From Parabacteroides chongii (GTDB taxonomy: Bacteria; Bacteroidota; Bacteroidia; Bacteroidales; Tannerellaceae): a stretch of DNA of 32,688 nucleotides. Positions within the stretch are counted from its first letter, which is position 1. Every line of letters starts with the position of its first letter. The notes below the pieces were generated by a model, which made no database searches, was not told where the DNA came from, and saw only the letters and a program-made list of their open reading frames with translations. Both the position numbers and the translations under genes were made by a program. Below, one piece after another: positions 1 through 10,770 of this stretch. The stretch is from positions 1 to 32,688 of the forward strand of contig NZ_CP120850.1 in NCBI RefSeq assembly GCF_029581355.1, read 5' to 3'.

Positions 1-4
1 CAAC

Positions 5-920
5 TTATTTATTGACTCTGGAATTTCGTTACCGTTCTGCAGAAAACGATGATCTGTTTTGCTGCAGCAATACTGGCATTGATATTCGCCTTAGCTGTCT
101 GTGTTCCCATCTTCTTCGGTGTGTCCCGAAATAACGGTCCGAATATTTAGCAGCCAAATCCGCATCGATAGCCGGCTTGATATCTGTGATATATTTAAAA
201 TCAGGACGTTCTTCCATCATCTTTACAAACCTGCTTCGCTGATCACTTCCTTACGGGCTACTCACAACGATAGCACCTTTTAGGCATTGAATTCTATTAA
301 TTCAAAATTGATGGATCCCTTTGTTTTGCGGCTGTTGCCTGAATATGCAGAGATAACTGACAAGACTTAAAGCCATCTGTGTAGAAGCTACTGCTTTCAA
401 TTGGGTCTTTCTCTATCACTTCTGCCGACAGAATGCATCAAAAGCATATACATCCATGCCGAAGCCTTTAGCAATACGTGCCACATTACGACCCACATTA
501 CCATAAGCCGTAATGCCCAGTTTTTTACCCTTCAGTTCTGTTCCGAAGTTCCGTTATAGAAGTTTTGACAGCATATACCAACATACCAAAACTAATTCGG
601 CGACAGCATTGGAATTTTGCCCGGCGTATTCATCACACAAACGTTGTGTGCAGTCGCAGCAGCCAGATCCACATTGTCGTAACCGGCACCGGCACGAACC
701 ACTATCTTTAATTTTTCGCAGCTTCCAATATTTTGGAGCATCGATGATATCACTGCGGATGATTACCGCATTCGCATCTTTAACAGCGTCCAGCAATTGA
801 CTTTATCCGTGTATTTTCAAGAAGAGCCAGTTCATAACCTGCACCTTCAACCACTTCACGGATGCCTTTACTGCTATCGCAGCGAAAGGTTTATCTGTAG
901 CAAACCAATACTTTTGTCAT
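5..920 (-). CDS. serA: D-3-phosphoglycerate dehydrogenase (frame broken)
   Basis: First enzyme of serine synthesis: it oxidises 3-phosphoglycerate to 3-phosphohydroxypyruvate with NAD. Recognisable pieces in several frames are MTKVLVATDKPF at the start, [32 protein letters not shown], and [16 protein letters not shown] near the end. The last residues RVNK and a stop at 5-7 match the usual end of short (~305 aa) Bacteroides SerA, which lacks an ACT domain. I chose the ATG at 920 because it gives the family N-terminus and lies just after the corrected serC stop. At least five single-base indels break it; an extra T after GTATTGGTT (near 905) is a clear one. The same kind of indel breaks the neighbouring essential-type genes, so sequence error is likelier than decay. 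Confidence 0.85.
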
Positions 921-924
921 AGGA

Positions 925-1997
925 TCAATGTAGTTTTTCAAATTTTTCATTGTTGCAACTAAAGTTTTACGCTGCTCTTCGGCATAGCGTTATAAAGAGA
1001 AGCACGGAATCCACCGACAGAACGGTGTCCTTTGATGCCTACCATACCGGCTGCAGATGCGAATTTATTAAATTCGTCTTCCAGTTCCTTATATTCGTCA
1101 TTCATAACGAAACAAACATTCATAATAGAACGGTCTTCCACAGCAGCCGTAATTTTGAATAATTTATTCCGATCGATTTCATCATACAGAATTGCTTTTT
1201 TTTCAAGATTCATCTTTTTCAATAACAGCAACACCTTTTTCAAATTCTTTTTTATACCACTTCAATGTCTGCAATGCAGCAAAGATCGGAAATACAGGAG
1301 GAGTGTTGAACATAGAATCTTTTTGATATGAGTGTTGTAATTAACATGGTAGGAATTGCACGATCTACATGCCCCAAAGCATCCGTACGTACAATGGCCA
1401 AAGTGATACCTGCAGGAGCCGCATTTTCTGTGCACCGGCATAAATTATAATCATATTTGAGATATCGATCGGACGAGAGAAAATATCAGAAGACATGTCG
1501 GATACCAAACGTACATTCATATCAGGATCATAACGCATTTCCGTACCATAGATCGTATTGTTAGATGTAAAGTGGAAATAGTCCGAATCTTCTGCGACTT
1601 TATAGCCTTTAGGGATATAGGTGTAGTTAGCTTCCTTTGAAGATGCTACAACATCCACTTCTCCGAATAATTTAGCTTCCTTGATCGCATTAGAGGCCCA
1701 TGTCCCCGTATCCAGATAAGAAGCTTTTTTGTTCAACAAGTTAAAAGGAACCATACAAAACTGCATGCTGGCACCACCACCCGTAAATACACAACTTCGT
1801 AACCAGCCGGCACATCCAGTAAACTCTTTGATCAAAGCTCTGGCCTCGCTGTTTACTGCAACAAATTCTTTACCTCTGTGAGATACTTCAAGAATTGATA
1901 ACCCTGTACCTGCGAAATTCTCAAAAGCTGCTGCTGCATTCTTAATCGTGTATTCGCTCAGAATGGAAGGTCCTGCAGAAAAATTGTGCTTCTTCAT
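925..1997 (-). CDS. serC: Phosphoserine aminotransferase (frame broken)
   Basis: PLP enzyme that converts 3-phosphohydroxypyruvate and glutamate to phosphoserine; second step of serine synthesis. It starts [13 protein letters not shown] at 1997 and carries the family motifs [49 protein letters not shown] and [18 protein letters not shown] holds the expected PLP-binding lysine (frame breaks just after it). The tail includes [19 protein letters not shown]. Two homopolymer corrections near 930-975 give the family end ATMKNFEKLH with a stop at 925-927. Two compensating indels near 1790-1815 scramble the PAGYEVV segment, and a break lies near 1365-1245. Corrected length is about 357 aa, normal for the family. 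Its stop and the serA start are separated by only 4 bases, so the two genes are probably translationally coupled. Confidence 0.88.
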
Positions 1998-2056
1998 ATC
2001 TATTTCTTTTTAATGTTATATATTATTTAAGTAACGTGTTTTTCGAAAACAGGCGG

Positions 2057-2064
2057 CTAATGTA
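2057..2064 (-). promoter_or_regulatory. Possible -7 box for serC-serA
   Basis: Read on the minus strand this is TACATTAG, one mismatch from the Bacteroidetes -7 consensus TAnnTTTG, about 60 bases upstream of the serC start and directly before a GC-richer block. No good -33 TTTG lies at the usual distance, so the call is weak. Confidence 0.3.
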
Positions 2065-2176
2065 CGAATTAAATTGAAATTTGAAAATCAAACCCGAAAA
2101 TTATTAGCAAAAAGGCACATATTCATCATTTTCACTGTCTTTACACAGTCAATTTTCTGCTTTCAATTATCAATTG

Positions 2177-3447
2177 TCAATTACTAAAACCGATCTCCCA
2201 CAATTTTTTTTTCATCTGTTCAATCAGTTTCTGTTCAGCTGGATTATTCTGCCCTTTCCAAAAGCATTGATTCAATACTTCCTTGGGCAAATATTCCTGT
2301 TCAACAAAGTTGTTCTTATAATCATGTGCATATTTATATTCTTTCCCATACTCCAACTCCTTCATCAAAGCCGCTGGAGCATTCCGCAAATGAAGCGGAA
2401 CCGGAAGATTACCAGTACGCTCTACCAAAGCCAATGCGTCATTGATTGCCATATAGGCAGAATTACTTTTTAGGGCTACTGGCGGATAAATTGTCGTTTC
2501 GGCCAGGATGATACGCCCTTCCGGCCAACCGATCTTCTTCAAAGCATCAAAACAGGCATTCGCCAGCACAACGCATTGGGGTTAGCCAATCCTATATCCT
2601 CCGATGCAGAGATTACCAGCCTCCGGGCAATAAACCTGATCCTCCCTCCTGCCACCATACGTGCCAACCAATAAATAGCTCCATCAGGGTCACTTCTGAT
2701 CGATTTGATAAAAGCTGAAATAATATCATAATGCATCTCTCCGCCTTTATCATATGCTGCTGGATTTTCCTGCAAACGGTCTACTACTTTCTGATCCGTT
2801 ATCTCGATCTTATCCGTTTCTTCTGCCGATATGACCAGTTCCAGTATATTCAGTAATTTCCGTGCATCTCCACCCGAATAACGAAGCATAGCATCTGTCT
2901 CTGTCAGGACAATATCTTTTCTTTTAATACGATATCCTCTTTGACCGCATGATTCAATAAGGTAAGCAAATCACTTTTATCCAACGATTTCAATACATAA
3001 ACCTGACACCTGGATAATAGCGGACGGATCACTTCAAAAGAAGGATTTTCCGTTGTAGCCCTGATCAGCGTAACCACTCCCGTTTCTACAGCATTCAACA
3101 AAGAATCCTGCTGGGATTTACTGAAACGATGTATTTCATCAATAAATAAAATAGGCGATACCGTATTGAAAAACGATTGCTCTTTGCTTTTCAATCACAT
3201 CACGTACATCCTTCACACCCGAACTGATAGCACTCAATGTATAAAAAGGTGCCTCCAGTTTATTGGAAATGATCTGTGCCAGTGTGGTCTTACCTACTCC
3301 CGGTGGTCCCCACAAAATAAAAGATGGGACCCGGCCAGCATCTATCATTTTCCTCAACACGGCTCCTTGCCCTACAAGGTGCTTCTGTCCGATATAATCA
3401 TCCAGTGTTTTCGGACGTAATCTCTCTGCTAAAGGTTGATTCATCAT
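2177..3447 (-). CDS. rarA: Replication-associated recombination protein A (AAA ATPase, frame broken)
   Basis: RarA/MgsA/WRNIP1-family AAA+ ATPase acting at stalled replication forks. The start [20 protein letters not shown] is the family N-terminus. Walker A is GPPGVGKTT at about residues 47-55, and Walker B is [39 protein letters not shown] is the sensor/arginine-finger stretch. The C-terminal part ([37 protein letters not shown], the [12 protein letters not shown] segment) covers the clamp-loader-like helical and tetramerisation domains. Total length of about 423 codons is normal. Reading frame breaks lie near 3165-3195, 2890-2905 and 2540-2570, each a one-base slip. No operon partner is visible; it lies between serC and the recombinase on the same strand. 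Confidence 0.88.
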
Positions 3448-3671
3448 GCAGACAAAAGTCGGATATTTTATTTACTTTTCAAAGCATAACCAGCGTAAAA
3501 ATTAATCCGTAAACAAATGTTTGAGAACAGATTTTTATAACAAAAAGTCAACTGATTAACCCTAATACCAAAGTCAAACATATACAATACTAGCATTTTG
3601 TCAACAAACATTAGAGAACACAGAAATCCCTCCATCATTTCTTCCACGTTCCCTAATGCCATTATCCAATA

Positions 3672-4836
3672 TCATTTAACACTTGACAGACTCGATAAGT
3701 CACGAACCACAGTCATGTCCATAATATTACTGTATATCTCTGTTGTACGCACACTTTTGTGTCCTAAAAGCTTCTGTACAGTCGTAATATTTGCACCGTT
3801 ATATAATAATAATGTAGCGTTCGTATGCCGGGCCGTATGGAATGAGACTTTCTTATCTACATTCGCCATCTTACAAATCCGGCGCAATTGCTTGTTCACG
3901 TTCGAATTGGAAGAGACTGGCATATCGAACAAGGTCCACGGATTATTCTTATAACGCTCGTAGATAGGAAGAGATTTCCCATCAAACAATAAGAACAAAG
4001 GCAGACGAACATGGACATCTGTTTTAACAGATGAATAGATCAACCAGACTTTTATCTTCGATAAAGAGAAAATTATCCTTCGTGATACTTACGATATCCG
4101 AAAAACGAAGCCCAGTATAGCAACTGAACAAGAACATATCCAGTGTCCGTTGCAGCGTCCGGCGACCTTTCAGATTTAAACTTTCCAACTGCTCCAATTC
4201 TTCCGGTGTAAGATGAGTTCGTTTGCTTTCCATATACTTTATTTTATATTTGCGGAAAGGATAACGGTGCAAATCAAACAGATCCTTATTGATAGCCAGG
4301 TTTATGTAGCGCTTCAAATGCTTCATATGTTTAGCAATCGTATTCCGATGATATTTATTTACCAGCATATAATGCTCGAAATCGCAAAGAAAATTAAAGC
4401 TCAGATCATTGAAACTCACATCCGCTTGAAACGAAGACAACACCTGTAATGTCGAAAAATGATTCTTCAGCGTTGACTGTTTCAGATTACTCTGAGTGAT
4501 CTCATTTTTCATAAACAAAGAAAAAGAAGTCTGACCAGCATCAGGTTTCTCTTTCAGATCACTCAAAGAAAACTCTTTACCACTATGAGCAACTTCAAGC
4601 TCCACCTGTTCCAATTCTGCAAATGAAATTAGTCAGATACTGATTTAAAGACTCCATATTAGGATGATTCTTCACTGCTTTTTCTTTGCATCCCACTGAA
4701 AAGGCTTGACATAAACCTTTGTCGAAAAATACTTTTTCTGCTTGTTCAGGTAGGCTTCTACCTGAATCAAAGCTTTTACCCTCTGAGTTCAACTGTTTTT
4801 ACGGTTGAACACCAAGTTATAAATTACTTTTTCCAT
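3672..4836 (-). CDS. Tyrosine recombinase, probable SusC/SusD DNA invertase (frame broken)
   Basis: Site-specific recombinase of the Bacteroidetes phage-integrase-like type, ~388 codons. Starting at 4836 (MEKVIYNLVFNRK) the N-terminal arm-binding domain reads, across slips, LNSEGKALIQVEAYLNKQKK. A SAM-like core-binding domain follows (around SLFMKNEITQSNLKQSTLKN). The catalytic domain has arginine in CYTGLRFSDI, a likely lysine in SSVKTDVHVRL, the HxxR box in SFHTARHTNATLLL, histidine in LLGHKSVRTT and the nucleophile tyrosine in EIYSNI. Frame breaks occur near 4800, 4700-4765, 4605 and 4030. No relaxase, transposase or phage structural gene is nearby, but inverted repeats lie inside the neighbouring susC genes. 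This fits a local invertase better than an integrative element. That it acts on those repeats is inference from position and from the known B. fragilis systems. Confidence 0.85.
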
Positions 4837-5253
4837 GATATATAATTATTTTCTGAATGAAACACGAAGGAACAATAATTAGTTCTTTTCTTATGTCTAA
4901 GACAAATTAAAAATTTGTTATTACATATTTACCGGAGTTCCGAAAAGACGATATCACGTCTTACCCTTGCCTTAAAAAACAAATGATCCGGAAAACTCAT
5001 TTCTACTATGAGTGTACAAAGATAAAAGAGACTTACTAATCATAAAAAACAAAAAACAAGAAGTAGCTTTCCAAAATGGATACAAAAAGCCTTTTTGCCC
5101 ACTCGGTTCTAAAACAAAACAAGATTATTATTATTTTCTAATGTTAGAAAGAAAAATCATTGAATGTAACTCTTTTGATTATTCATAAGAGAAATAGTAT
5201 CAGATTATTATATATCCGGGGATTAAAGCAAGAAAAAAACAGATGTTCTTCTA
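4837..5253. other. Intergenic region upstream of the recombinase
   Basis: AT-rich stretch without a credible gene. It holds a -7-like box for the recombinase (5017-5024) and a small hairpin with arms AAGACG and CGTCTT near 4945-4962. A short plus-strand frame across 5160-5351 runs through the terminator and is not a gene. Confidence 0.6.
5017..5024 (-). promoter_or_regulatory. Possible -7 box for the recombinase gene
   Basis: On the minus strand this is TATCTTTG, a perfect match to the Bacteroidetes -7 consensus TAnnTTTG. It lies 180 bases upstream of the recombinase start, implying a long leader. A TTTG-like -33 element is not at ideal spacing. Confidence 0.4.
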
Positions 5254-5314
5254 CCCAAAAAAAATGTTGTAAATGCTTTGTTTGTATAATCATTCAAAGC
5301 ATCTACAACATTTT
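5254..5314 (-). terminator. Rho-independent terminator behind SusD of cassette A
   Basis: Arms at 5261-5280 and 5295-5314 pair over 20 bases with a single mismatch (AAAATGTTGTA.ATGCTTTG with its complement) around a 14-base loop. On the minus strand the hairpin is followed by a run of T. It lies just after the susD stop at 5336 and separates the operon from the recombinase gene. Confidence 0.85.
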
Positions 5315-5335
5315 TATCAATATATCAAAACTACC

Positions 5336-6915
5336 TTATACAGTAGGTTGAGGCGCTGCAGGATTGTTGTCTTTATCTGCAATACCTTTATTGGTTTCCA
5401 TTTCACATTGCGGAATACGATAAATCAAAATCTGAGACTCCGGTTCTATATTATACTGAACAATAGCAGCATAATTCGTATTCTTACGTACGATAGGTTT
5501 TTTTAGGCGTAAAACATCGAACAAAGAAAAACCTTCACCCCAAAATTCCATACGACGTTGCAACCAAATTTCATCCTGCAAATCCTGAGCAGAAGAAGCC
5601 GTACAACTGTATGACGGATTACGATACGTTTTTACGAAATCTTCCAATGTACGTTTTGCTGCAGATACGTTTCCGGACATTGCTTCACCTTCCGCTTTGA
5701 TATAGTACATTTCTCTCCACACGCATTAAAGGCCAGTCCTGAGAGTTGGTCGTATTACCCATTACATCCTGATAAGCACCAAATTTCACATTAGCATAAG
5801 GTGTCAAACCAAAATAATCAATCACAGATTCACCTCCAACTGAAGCATTATCAACCAAAGTAGAGGTTGTATCCGGAGAAATAAACCATTGTTTACGGAT
5901 GTCTGTATCCGGAATCTGATTATATAATGCAGAACTTACATAACGCCATGCACCTGTCAAAGTTGTATATCCGTTACCAGTCAATGAACACAAGTGCGAC
6001 GGCCAGTTGATGATACCGGTCGTTACAACATCATTATCCGGAGTAATCATCACACCCCACAACCAGGAATCAGCAGAAGCTGAATTGAAAGCCGGTTTTG
6101 ACACTTCAGCCAAAGAATACGGAGTTCCACCAGCCAAAGCCTTTTCTGCATCCTTAGCAGCATCTGCCCACTTCTGCATTAACAGATTGGCACGAGCACG
6201 CAGACCATAAGCAACAGCTTCGTCAATCTTGTCCTTATTTGTACCGTTATCATTACCTGCCAATAATTCAACAGCTTGATTCAAATCAGACATAATCAAT
6301 TCATAAACCTGAGCAACTGTAGCACGCGGATTCGTCTGCATTTCTTCTTCTGTCATTCCTTCTGTAATGATCGGAACACAAAGATCATTTTCATGACCAA
6401 CATATGTAAATTGATAAGTCTGAGCTAAATTCAGATAATCGAAAGCACGGGCAGCTAAAGCCTGACCACGATAAACCAACATAGTGGGATCATCAGTCCC
6501 CTCTGTCAATGCAATAACATCATTTGCTGCTTTCAGATGGTTATAATATGTCTTCCAAATCAATTCGCCTTCAGAACTATATAAAGACGATCTGAATAAT
6601 TTGAGAACGATTAAACCAGTTATAACCGTAAGTCGTACAAGGCATATCTTGACAACTTTGATCATAAAACTGGAAAACGGCTGCTATACCATAATCATTG
6701 TGATATGTATTTGCATCATCGGAAATAGTGCCGAATACATTCAACTGGGCTGACATTGCATTCACACCAGCTATCACCATATTCGGACGCTGTTCGATAA
6801 TATCCTCGTTTTGTTCGCCACCTACATATTGACCTTCCGGCAATTTATCCAAATCACAGGAAGCCAGTGCTAAAGCAACACCTGCGAACATTAAATATTT
6901 ATTTGTCATTTTCAT
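5336..6915 (-). CDS. SusD/RagB-family outer-membrane lipoprotein, cassette A (frame broken)
   Basis: Surface lipoprotein that caps the SusC channel and binds its ligand. I chose the start at 6915 (MKMTNKYLMFAGVALALASC): it gives a clean lipoprotein signal with the lipobox ALAS-C at residue 20, whereas the longer frame adds five residues in front. After the signal come the helical TPR-like segments (RAFDYLNLAQTYQFTYVGHE, AVAYGLRARANLLMQKWADA). The SusD C-terminal stretch is RRMEFWGEGFSLFDVLRLKK. Frame breaks lie near 6580-6660 and 5690-5720. It follows the complete susC by 22 bases in the same operon. It is closely similar along its length to SusD of cassette B (for example LNLAQTYQFTY versus LTLVQQYQFTY), so these two cassettes are paralogues. 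Substrate cannot be told. Confidence 0.88.
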
Positions 6916-6937
6916 ATTCTCTAAATACATTTACGGA

Positions 6938-9900
6938 TTAGAAATTCAAAGAGATACCGCCTGAGATAGTGCGGATCGGTGAATAAACATTATCAGAAGA
7001 CACATAACCCTGACGTGGATCAAGCCCTTTACGCGCTGTGAGTAATGCAACATTATCTGCTACGAAATACAAACGAATACCCTCAACCTGGAACTTCCGT
7101 GTCAATGATTTCGGCAATGTATAACCGAATGTGATATTCTGTAAACTCAAATAATCGGAACTTGTCAGGAAACGGTCCGTCAATCTGTTAGCATACTGAT
7201 CTTGTACATTCATACGGGGAACATCTGTATTTTTATTTTCCGGAGTCCAGGCATTCAACATATCTTTATGCCAAGCAGATCCCTGAGCATCAACACTCAT
7301 CAAACCTTGATAGGTATAATCCAAAACACGTCCGCCTAACTGATAAGCAAATGCAATAGAGAAATCGAATCCGTAAGCAGTGAAGCTAGTTCCAAAACCG
7401 CCATATACTTTCGGCAAAATATCACCTGTAGCAAAACGATTATTAGAAGCTACAGAATATTCAGTAGTAACTGTATTACCATCTTTATCCGGTTCCAATA
7501 ATGCCCACTGGCTTTCACCTGTTTCCGGATTAACTCCCGCATATTTAGGCAAATAAAGTTGATACATAGATTCATCTTCACGATAAATACGAGAACCATC
7601 AATCAACTGTCCATTCAATTCAGGGGCTAATTCCAACACTTTATTCTTAAAATGCGTCAAGTTCAAATTGATATTCCAGCTAAAATTCTTTGTATCAATG
7701 ATAGCAGAGTTCAAATCTACTTCAACACCACGGTTTACCATTGAACCTACATTTTCCGGATAACGGAATATCCCATAGACGGAGAAACCGGCTTAAAGTA
7801 AAGCATATCAGTTGTCTTACGTGAGAAGTATTCAGCAGTACCACTTAACTTTCCACCCTTTAAATTAAAGTCAAATCCGGTATTGAAACTGTGTGATGTT
7901 TCCCAAGTGATGTCCGATTACCTTTATAATACAAAGAGGTTGCAAAATCGCCATTACTATTAGATAAGGTTAGCTGATCCATATAAGGATAGTAGTTACG
8001 GTATAAAACCACCTTGAAACATCAGATTATCATTACCCTGTAAACCATAGCTAATTTTGAACTTCAACATATCGATCCAATTCTGATCAGCTAAGAAAGC
8101 TTCCTTTGTTCATCAACCAGCCAGCACCGATTGACCGTAAATTACCCCAACGGTTATCCGGATGGAAAGCAGAAGAAGCATCACGACGGAAAGAAGCAGA
8201 ACCGAAATATTTGCCATCATAATCATATTGTACACGGAACAACCAACCTTCTGTAGCATAATTGTTTGTGTAAGATGCATTGTTAAGTTCAGGATACCAT
8301 TGTTCAGTTCAGGAACATTCGGGTTATACAACTTCTCACGACTACCATACAGATAAGAATACTTATAATTATAGTTTTCGTGACCTGCCAAAACATCCAA
8401 ATTGTGAACATCATTGAATGTCTTATTGTAAGTCAACAAATACTGCTGGTTTGTACTGAATGAGCGAGTAGCTTCAGTATTGATAATACCACCAACACCA
8501 CTTGTTTCTGAATACTGTCCGTAAAATGGATTTATTAAATCTCTCATACGTACGTTATTTGCATCAACACCGATATTGATTTTAGCTTTAATGCCACCCC
8601 AAATATCAATATCAGCAAACCATTTACCGCTTACTACATCACCGTAATAGTTTCTCTTATCCAACATATAGCTAGCCAGCGGATTCGCATTCGAACTACG
8701 TTTTCACGGCTGAAGTTTGTATCAGATCCGTAATCATAGCGCTTGTAACCACGATTGTCAGTCATGATATTTCCTTCTGCATCACGGATATACATCGGAT
8801 AAATAGCCCCCATTATATTAGCAGCATAGAAAGCATTACCATTGGAAGTACCACCTTCTGTATCCTGTTCACGGCTGTCATAATGAGTAAATGAGACATT
8901 ACCACCCATTCTCAACCAAGATTTCACTTGATATTCCGCTTTCAAACGAGCTGTATAACGTTGAAAACCTGAGTTCGGAACAATACCCTTATCATCCAAA
9001 TAACCTGCAGACATATAATAGTTCATTTTTTCAGTAGCTCCGCTGACACTCAAGTTATATTCTTGACGGGTATTGTTTTCGAACAATTCATCGCTCCAGT
9101 TGTCAGGTTTATAATAATATGTACCATCACTGTATCCTAATTTTGCATTCGGATTCAATCTACCATCCATGCCGATCAGCCGTTCACCATTCGGTAAAGT
9201 AAATACTTGATATCCTAAATAACTGCTGGAAAGCATAGCGTTATTTGCATAAAGATTTGCATTAGCTAGATCACCCGCCGCCGCATATCCTTCCAAGTCT
9301 CCATTATAAATAGCCGCATAAGCCAATTCATAGAACTTACCCGGATCTGTTACAGCTTCGTATGAAGGAATACCGCGTTTGTTAACACCCCATTTAGCAT
9401 CAAATGTCACGCGAGCATCACCGGACTTACCTTTTTTAGTAGTGATTAAGATTACACCATTAGCACCACGAGCACCATACAAAGCATTCGATGCTGCATC
9501 TTTCAACACTGTCATCGATTCAATATCAGAAGTGCTGATTGCTGAAATTTCGCCATCGTAAGGAACACCGTCCACTACATACAATGGCTTATTGCTGGCA
9601 GAAATAGAACCGATGCCACGGATACGTACTTCAGCATCTTTACCTGGCTGTCCGTTATTGTTGGTTGTTTGTACACCGGCAACCTGACCAGCCAAAGCAC
9701 CTGTCAGGTTGGCTGCCTGACGTGCTGCAATCTTTTCGGTTTTAATCGTTGCAGCCGATCCGGTAAATGCAGATTTCTTTGCAGTACCATACGCAACAAC
9801 CATAACTTCATCAAGCACTTGATTATCACCTTCCAACATTACATTTAATACTGGTTTTACAGCTACTTCCTGGCTTTTCATACCTACGTACGAAATTACC

Positions 9901-10127
9901 AAAGTCTTTGCAGAACTTGGTACATCCAAAGAGAACGCACCATCAAAATCAGTCACTGTACCGACCATCGTACCCTTTACGACAATCGATGCACCAATAA
10001 TTTTCATTGTCATCCGCCGAAATAACAGTAATTGTTACTTTGGTCGTCTGAGCATTAGCCTTTTTCCAATGTAAAAAAAAAACAGGCAAAATAGAAGATA
10101 AGTGAAAAAAGATCCAACGTTCTTCAT
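6938..10127 (-). CDS. SusC/RagA TonB-dependent outer-membrane transporter, cassette A, the complete copy (frame broken)
   Basis: The only susC here with a start codon and signal peptide: it starts MKNVGSFFTYLLFC at 10127 and, after correcting a T run near 10073, continues to KKANAQ as the cleavage region. Domains: signal peptide 1-26; a carboxypeptidase-regulatory-like domain about 30-110 (GASIVVKGTMVGTVTDFDGA); a TonB-box-like VLDEVMVVAYG; a plug about 120-250 (IRGIGSISASNKPLYVVDGV, ALYGARGANGVILITTKKG); then the beta barrel ending GGISLNF. About 1060 codons, normal for SusC. Frame breaks: near 10073, 10015, 8650-8700, 8300, 8110, 7910-8020 and 7740. Codons 71-84 (SSAKTLVISYVGM.) coincide with the 43-bp repeat shared with the three silent copies, so the first 70 codons are an exchangeable leader. 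Confidence 0.9.
9875..9917 (-). repeat. Inversion repeat, copy A (inside the complete susC)
   Basis: Read on the minus strand it begins AGTTCTGCAAAGAC and ends GGTATGAAAA. It differs from copies B and D at three of 43 positions (16, 33 and 40). It encodes SSAKTLVISYVGM in frame and is inverted with respect to the other three copies. Confidence 0.88.
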
Positions 10128-10727
10128 AGACACACTTTTTATTTAACTTATAGATAACTAATTTGTACTATATTATGTATAATTCGCCTAAAACCTATTC
10201 TAAAACATATCTGAGAAGCTGCAAATGTAATAATAAATTTATTATAACACTACAAATGTAAGAGGAATTTAAAAAAACAGACTGTTAATTAACTAAATAG
10301 TCCTTCAAATGAATAATTTTCTGATAATTATTCATCTTCCTATTTCATAAATTAACAGGGCTGATAGTTTAAATTTTCTTATTTTTAACCGGACCTTGTT
10401 TATTCTTCTATTTAAGTAAATCATGCTCTAAAAAGGTGTTGGGTCCATTTTGGTAGAAAAGACAAAGCTTTTTTTGCCCTAAATTTATGCAGAAATACAG
10501 TACGCACTGTTGAAACGTAACGCCGCATGGATCTTTTTCAATACTCATTTTTCGTATAAAGCATCTTGATCTTTTATTTTTTACTCTAAAAAAGTCGTAA
10601 TCAAGAATATTTCTATTTCTAAATTAATAAGATAAAAAGTGCATAAAAGTTACCCATATCTATATAGTAATGTACTCCCCTGAGTCTGCTCATCATGAAT
10701 GATGGGTGATAAGTGAATAAAAAACAT
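10128..10727. other. Non-coding region upstream of the complete susC
   Basis: Six hundred AT-rich bases with no credible gene. The part next to susC holds two TACATTTG boxes. A short GTG-started frame from 10713 only reads into the silent cassette. I see no tRNA or structured RNA. The length leaves room for further regulatory sites that I cannot assign. Confidence 0.6.
10222..10260 (-). promoter_or_regulatory. Promoter candidates of the expressed susC
   Basis: Two copies of TACATTTG (minus strand, 10253-10260 and 10222-10229) match the Bacteroidetes -7 consensus TAnnTTTG. They lie about 95-130 bases upstream of the susC start. A CAAA on the plus strand at 10253-10256 is TTTG on the minus strand but sits slightly too far for an ideal -33 partner. 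Which box is used cannot be decided here. Both lie inside the invertible segment, so the promoter moves with the leader. Confidence 0.5.
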
Positions 10728-10770
10728 AGTTCTGCAAAGACTCTGGTAATTTCGTACGTGGGTATGGAAA
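10728..10770 (+). repeat. Inversion repeat, copy B
   Basis: Begins AGTTCTGCAAAGAC and ends GGTATGGAAA; identical to copy D over all 43 bases. It forms the very beginning of the silent susC of cassette B and is inverted relative to copy A. Confidence 0.88.

Larger units (their letters stand above)
9918..10727. other. Minimal invertible leader/promoter segment
   Basis: This ~810-bp segment lies between inverted copies A and B. It contains the first 70 codons of the complete susC (signal peptide and part of the N-terminal domain) and its promoter region. Flipping it would detach the leader from cassette A and fuse it in frame to cassette B. That it flips is inferred, not observed. Confidence 0.7.

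Noticed and set aside
3468..3662. Minus-strand 64-codon frame between the recombinase and rarA
   Set aside because: No recognisable motif, no ribosome site, and it lies in AT-rich spacer; more likely chance.
5160..5351. Plus-strand 63-codon frame
   Set aside because: It runs through the terminator hairpin of cassette A; composition and content are not protein-like.
5060..10485. Similar stretches with AAAATGGA/TCCATTTT and CTTTTTTTGCCC-like runs near 5070-5110 and 10450-10485
   Set aside because: The match is short, low-complexity and interrupted, so I do not call it a repeat pair.
10713..10727. GTG start just before the silent susC of cassette B
   Set aside because: It adds only a few residues with no signal peptide and no ribosome site; the gene resembles the other two cassettes, which start at the repeat itself.
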